Below, in pieces: positions 59,393 to 64,000 of a DNA stretch of 64,000 bases. This DNA comes from Trichobilharzia szidati (taxonomy: Eukaryota > Platyhelminthes > Trematoda > Strigeidida > Schistosomatidae), in contig OX235271.1 in the NCBI GenBank assembly GCA_944472155.2, positions 84,209,256-84,273,255 on the forward strand, written 5' to 3'. Under the pieces are notes generated by a model. The model was not told the origin of the DNA. It worked only from the letters and a program-made list of their open reading frames with translations, and did not search any database. Each line of letters opens with the position of its first letter. Positions within the stretch are counted from its first letter, which is position 1. Both the position numbers and the translations under genes were made by a program.

Positions 59393-59443
59393 CAAGCAAC
59401 AACAAAATTATCCGCTAATCCGCGTTCTACAGAAACACAAGAG
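59393..59443 (-). CDS. Exon A of pair 1 (5'-most pair in the window)
   Basis: 51 nt between TTTTGTAG and GTATGT. Reads SCVSVERGLADNFVVA and the split Cys codon. Closest to pair 4, so the array grew by duplication of neighbouring or near-neighbouring pairs. Confidence 0.8.
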
Positions 59444-60361
59444 CTACAAAATGTTTTTGGCAGAAAAGAGGGATTATAACAATTGTTGAGTAAAAAAAAG
59501 TTAATTTTATAGCGAATGTTATTTATTTTCAAAGAAGGTATCCATAAAGAGAGGAAAAAGAAGTAGGAGGAATAAGTATAAACAAACAATGACTCAGCAG
59601 ACAATTACAAGCATACTTCAGGCATTGAACAAATGTAGGAAATATGCATTATGTAGTCAATACTCAATCCATTTAAAGATCGTATTATCAGCTCTAACTA
59701 TTACATCAACCAATTCTACACTGCTGGGTAACTACTTAACAACTCAATGGTAAGGAAAAATCAGTCTATGAAGAGAAACTACTTACGCATTTCGGTTTAT
59801 TTCATAGCCAATTAGATGAAGGAAAATAATTCATACGTGTTTGAAATAAAGGAGCAATAAGTGGTCGTCATATCTCAATTTATCACCTGTTGACAGTAAA
59901 ATCATTGATTAACAGATTTTCATACACATAAACCACAGCATGACTGACTGGTTTCAACCTAGAACTTTGCACGAATGTGCAACAGTTCGAGTCACCACGC
60001 TCCATGTAGTACACAAAGCAAGAGAAGATAGTATGCATGGGTTATCATCACGCAGTACATTTTTAGCAGAAGTCAACACGGTTAAAATGATTTTGGAATT
60101 ATTTTCCAGCAAATACATTTTTATGCATATCCTAAAGCTACTATAAAAACTTAACCAGATAAGCATAATAAGTAAACACAAAATTAACTAAAATATATAT
60201 GTGTGTCCGTTGCACATTGGAAAGTAGAAATACTGGTAATAAAAATAACTATTAATCTTCTCTTTAATGAAGGGATACAAATCAAATTGTAATATGTATT
60301 CAGAAAAATTCTACAAAAAGGTAACTAGATTCTTTGTATTAGCTAATTGGGACTCATTTAA
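59444..60361. other. No exon recognised; LINE 3' tip
   Basis: 59940-60030 carries, in minus orientation, the 3' tip of the second LINE family ('gtttcaacctagaactttgc'). The constant exon that must precede the array is not recognisable here. Confidence 0.45.
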
Positions 60362-60555
60362 TTGGTGGATGGTGACTAGCAGTGGAATCTAGGATGCACA
60401 TTTCGTCCTATTTGGGACTCGTCACTGGATGTACCTGCATTTCTCAGTGAGTGATGATGTTCCCACCGAGGCTGGAACCCAGTGCCCATAGTTTCCAACG
60501 CCAAAGCGTTATCCACTAGACCACTTGGGCCACGAGAGCCACCTCTTGTGCAACG
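60362..60555 (-). repeat. Sm-alpha-like SINE with near-intact hammerhead module
   Basis: On the minus strand: tRNA-like head with A box 'tggtctagtggataac' and B-box-like 'gggttccagcct', then ATCCAG, TGACGA, GTCC, loop CAAATA, GGAC, GAAA, palindrome TGTGCA-like, ATC, then CTAGAT and 'tccactgc'. One base is missing from the CUGANGA core. The head is typical of a pol III promoter. Confidence 0.75.
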
Positions 60556-60567
60556 GGTCATATTGAT

Positions 60568-60689
60568 TTAATTGAATTTTAGATTTTTCCCGTCAATTGA
60601 TTGGACCGAAGTGCTCGGTCTGTCATGTCAACCTGAGACCGAGCACTTCGGTCCAATCAATCGACGGGAAAAATCTAAAATTCAATTAA
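60568..60689. repeat. Near-perfect 54-bp palindrome with 14-base loop
   Basis: Left arm 60568-60621 and right arm 60636-60689 are inverted copies with a single clear mismatch (left 'gtcaattgattgg', right complement 'gtcgattgattgg'). The loop is 'gtcatgtcaacctg'. It immediately follows the Sm-alpha-like copy's 5' end. Confidence 0.85.
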
Positions 60690-60694
60690 TTAGG

Positions 60695-61185
60695 ACTCAG
60701 TTACTCCGTAGCGGCCCACACAGTCGACCTTGTACGGCTGAGGGTGGATGGACTCCAGTCTTTCTCTCGACATGCTCCCGTGTGGCCACGTGTTCACTGC
60801 CTTCGGGCAGTATAGGTGTTCTTCACAAAAGTGAAAAGGCGAATGTGAACGCCTGGTGCCTATAACCCGATTGGTGGACGTATAGGTCTACCTGCTGAGC
60901 TGGAAAACCCTGATTTTAATCTTATGGTGTACTTGGAATCCAGAATCCGAAAGAATCAAATGGCATACGAACGTGTTTTATTCATTGTCAATCAAGGAAA
61001 TGCAGCTCTTGTGGCTATTCTATTGCCATGTGGATCAAACTTCAAGTCAAAGTCAACCACTTGCTTAGGTTTGGGTGATCATGTTGTATCTCAGCCCCCG
61101 CCCAAAATAAGAGATTTTGTGGGGGGAAGGGCATCATTTGGTACTCATATTGTACTAAGTTTTTGTTTCAAGAAAATAAAAAAAA
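60695..61185 (+). repeat. Unnamed interspersed repeat R, copy 3
   Basis: Best-preserved of three copies: 'ccgtgtggccacgtgttcac', 'ttcttcacaaaagtgaaaag', 'gattggtggacgtataggtc', 'ggtgatcatgttgtatctca' and the end 'attgtactaagtttttgttt' before an A-rich tail. The 164-codon frame at 60924-61418 runs out of the repeat and is not a gene. Confidence 0.6.
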
Positions 61186-62229
61186 CTTGGCACTTGGCTA
61201 TGAGTCACAGCTACTGTGTTATGGCTCATATAAGTAGATTGGGAAAAGAAGCTGAAACCCATTGGTTAGAATTCTTCTGTTCAGTGCAACCAGTTACATC
61301 TTCAATTCACAATTCACAAAAAACAGTTGCATCATTGAAAATATCATTTCTTTTCTCTCTTCAGCCTGTAGACATTCCTATTCTCATTACAGGCTTAAAC
61401 TGTCCACCACATAACTAAGTAAGTTTGACTTTAATTTTAAGGTTACATATAACCACGTTAAAGCATACCCCTACGTCTACCGGTTTTAATGAACAAGTCT
61501 GACAGTAAATGTCGTTTTTATGTTCATATCTAGGCAACAGAAATCAGAGGTACACATAAAAACAACTGCATTTTTATGATTTTATACTAGTGCATATGGC
61601 GATCGGTGTCAGTGATGCTTCGTTTTTACTCCTATCCTCTTAGTGTCGAGCTCATTCAAACGGGTGTATTTTGGTGGGGAGGGGGTGGGGGGGCATTATC
61701 AGTAAAGTAACCGAAAAGTAAAGGGGCTATATTATGAAAACAAATAATAATAATAACAACATGAATCATCAAACTCATGAATCTATAATTTATCCCACAC
61801 ACATGGAGGCACACAATGTGTTCTAATGATGTAAAGTACAGATAAACAAACAGGTAAGGGAATAATAATGAAGCTTACAAATAGACATAAAAACAAGGTA
61901 CATGAAAGTGTGTGGTTATTATTGTGATATGATTAGCAAATATTCGATGTATATTTATCGCATGGAAGAAATAAGAGGAAAAAGAAACAAACTTAGGAAA
62001 TCAAAGTGCTATACACCAGTTTTGGACGTACGCATGTATATTTTTTTACTAAAAGGTGTAGTGAGGTTCATCATAACCTCAAAAAAGCCATCGACCATGC
62101 CTAAAGGTTAAGATGCTGTTATTCGATACGAATGTGTTCTCTGAGGTGGACGAATTAACTGCAAATCTCTCATTGTCATTCTAGACAATATTGTCAGCAT
62201 TTATTTCGATGTGAAGTGAATTCGACAGT
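61186..62229. other. No gene recognised
   Basis: G-rich run at 61669-61694. A Penelope-type terminal remnant at about 62120-62225 ('gtgttctctgaggtggacga'). Confidence 0.4.
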
Positions 62230-62960
62230 TAAACCACCTGACTTAGAGAACGCACGTTTCGTCCCAGCTGAAACTCGTCAGAACAGGATGTCATGTCTAA
62301 ATAGCTACGTGTGCCTTAAACAATTGATGAATATATTGATTCATCCAACTCAGTTGGCAAGTATTCCAAAATAGTGAGCGAAATGTAACACTGAAAGCTC
62401 AAAACACGGAGTTATCTTTATATATGTCGCTATAAAATCGAACTGTGTAAGGTTATCACAAACAAATGACCTATAATATCAGGTAACATATGAGGACAAA
62501 TTCAAAGGTCAAAAGATAGACAGTAAATTGTTAGGCTTCATTTTGCTTTGTATTCCATAAAAAAATGTTGGCAGAATTCTCAAAAACAATTATTATGCAA
62601 TTATTATATAAATGTCCATACTACTGCGTGGAGCGAAATGTGAGGGTCTAGAAAAAGATAGATAGATTCCTTCGGAAACTAAAGTGACCTCATGAGAAAG
62701 AGAATATATACATATATACTGGTTGATGTTGATCAGTAGTGGAATCGAGGATCCACATGTTGATCTACTAAGGTCTCACCAGTTGGAGTTGCCTACATTC
62801 TCAGTGGGTGATGGCATCACCACTGAGACTCGAACCCACTGTCAATTGTTTCAAACGCCAAAGTATATTGTGGATTTCACTGAAAGTCACAATCAACCAA
62901 AATAACTTCATATCAAACCTCATACATTGTCGAAGTATCTGTCGTACTACAAGTCGACAT
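62230..62960 (-). repeat. Sm-alpha-like SINE pieces
   Basis: On the minus strand 62240-62290 keeps CTGACGA and a helix closing in GGGAC then GAAACG, but its stem I no longer pairs. 62725-62960 is a decayed longer copy ('ggtgatggcatcaccactga'). Confidence 0.5.
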
Positions 62961-63269
62961 TGTCAACAGAGACCGATCACTTTGGTACAAAATAATCAAT
63001 AAATCACAGGATGTACATATATATATATATATGTATACCCTGAAACAGATGATTGAAGCTATATACTTTGTGAAGAAAAGTTATCAAAACAGTGTTAAGT
63101 AAAAAGACGATCGATGAGGAAGGTTAAAAGATTAAGTGAGGTGAAACGATAAATGCTCTAAGTGATTGACATTTAAAATTACAATTTTTTAAATGTACTT
63201 TTACTGACTATGGTTAACAAATAAGTGTATTATAAAACCACTAGTCAGTTCTCTGATACTGTTGATTAG
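62961..63269. other. No gene recognised
   Basis: AT-rich with a short (AT)n at 63017-63032. Confidence 0.4.
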
Positions 63270-63830
63270 TGCTAAGCGGTCGGTTTTCGACATAGAACTT
63301 TGCACAGATGTGCAGCAGTTCAAGTTGCCACACTTCACTCAAAACACAAAGCAAGAGAAAGTAGACGAAATGCAAAATAGAGGCAATAGACAAGTATATG
63401 AGATAAAAGGAATAGTAATAATGAAGAACAATATAGTTTCATGGGAAATTATAAGTCACAAGAAGTGGATGCAGCTGCGCCATCCATTGAGAACGATTTT
63501 GAGCCATATCACCAATTGTTTCCAAACATTGGTTTTTACCATCCCGAGGACCCCAACCAGGAAGTCTACACCTTCCTACTAGGCTTAAACTAACTGTTGT
63601 GGATTTCATTGACTGTTGAAGCCATGTTTTGGTTTGACCGCCGCTAGCTTTTTTCCAGCCTGACCCTATGTCAGCTAACATTGCCCATTGTCGAGGAAGG
63701 CGATGACTAGGCATACGTAGCACATGTCCTAACCATTTCAGTCGATGTAATTTCACAGTCTCGTCGACTGATTTCCCCTCCTTACCTAGCACTCGACCGA
63801 TGCTTAACCTCAATACTGCTCACCACCTAA
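63270..63830 (-). mobile_element. Second LINE family, C-terminal region and 3' end
   Basis: The 124-codon frame at 63439-63813 reads GRVLGKEGKSVDETVKLHRL then KWLGHVLRMPSHRLPRQWAM, GGQTKTWLQQSMKSTTVSLS and MAQNRSQWMAQLHPLLVTYN. Best-preserved C-terminus of this family in the window, and the reference for the copies at 33.0, 42.6 and 53.8 kb. 5'-truncated. Confidence 0.8.
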
Positions 63831-64000
63831 GCATGAACTGATGACATTAAGAATAACTTATCCACCAAAAAACATGACAATAAGGAAAAGTATTCAGGAA
63901 CAAACGATTTCTTTTATTTCAGTTAGTACAAAGGCGGTTCACTAGGTCTCTGATTACAGTACTTCAGTGACTGAGGTTTTACTTGACTTTGTATTATGAA
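63831..64000. other. Window end, nothing recognised
   Basis: AT-rich DNA. Confidence 0.4.

Larger units (their letters stand above)
23763..59443 (-). other. MAM-like receptor gene with a nine-fold alternative exon-pair array (5' end outside the window)
   Basis: Exons in transcription order are nine A/B pairs (59443 to 36602), constant exon C (33968-33881), the transmembrane exon (30864-30143), a short exon (27269-27154) and the terminal exon (25040-23763). Product: a type I single-pass membrane protein. The extracellular MAM-like domain is built from one A/B pair plus exon C, followed by a stalk, one transmembrane helix and a long Gln/Asn-rich tail. Signal peptide and N-terminal domains must lie to the right of the window. 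Phases: A enters needing one base (phase 2), B leaves at phase 0, C is 0 to 1. All pairs are 1 modulo 3, so only one can be used per in-frame mRNA. I do not recognise the gene by name. Confidence 0.75.

Noticed and set aside
36602..59443. Interpretation as nine tandem MAM-like domains in one long protein
   Set aside because: Phases forbid joining B to the next A, each A stops in that phase, and neither the exon C nor an N-terminal domain exon is repeated between pairs.
60924..61418. 164-codon open frame
   Set aside because: It begins inside repeat R and runs past its end; the other copies of R do not keep the frame.
1..64000. CRISPR arrays, bacterial operons, origins or riboswitches
   Set aside because: No regularly spaced direct repeats and no prokaryotic gene organisation; the window is eukaryotic.

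Overview
The window looks like nuclear DNA of a trematode flatworm, most likely a schistosome or close relative. It is AT-rich, genes are split by introns, and tRNA-derived SINEs are everywhere. Several of these carry hammerhead-ribozyme-like modules of the Sm-alpha type known from schistosomes. Penelope-like elements and RTE/CR1-type LINE fragments are also abundant. I cannot name the species.

Left part (1-23.7 kb): mostly repeats. There are LINE fragments (1.4-2.2, 6.0-6.7, 9.75-11.05 and 14.0-14.6 kb) and Penelope-like elements (14.8-15.9 and 18.7-20.5 kb; the second has about 0.6-kb inverted arms). SINEs are scattered between them. One probable host gene lies here on the minus strand at 15980-16594, an RNase P/MRP Rpp14/Pop5-like protein. 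The stretch 21.65-23.76 kb has few recognisable repeats and is probably the 3' UTR of the main gene.

Main gene (minus strand, 23.76 kb to at least 59.44 kb, 5' end outside the window): a single-pass membrane protein. Read in transcription order there are nine tandem pairs of small exons (59443 down to 36602), one constant exon at 33968-33881 that completes a MAM-like extracellular domain, an exon with the transmembrane segment (30864-30143), a short exon (27269-27154), and a long terminal exon coding a Gln/Asn-rich cytoplasmic tail with PPGY and proline-rich (PxLPxR) motifs.

The nine pairs are the striking part. In each, exon A is exactly 51 nt and exon B is 94-133 nt, separated by a 45-61 nt intron. 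Every A starts at the same phase, every B ends at the same phase, and every pair is 1 modulo 3 in length. Two pairs therefore cannot be joined in frame: each A read in the phase left by a preceding B stops within 12 codons. The one downstream constant exon fits directly behind any B. This is the layout expected of a mutually exclusive exon array (Dscam-like logic) that swaps the middle of an extracellular domain, including a loop of 7-19 residues that varies strongly between pairs. I know of no described case in flatworms, but I could not search, and RNA evidence is needed.

The large introns between pairs are full of LINEs, SINEs and foldback elements, while the tiny introns inside the pairs are free of insertions. 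Right of 59.44 kb I recognise only repeats, so the constant upstream exons should lie beyond the right edge.
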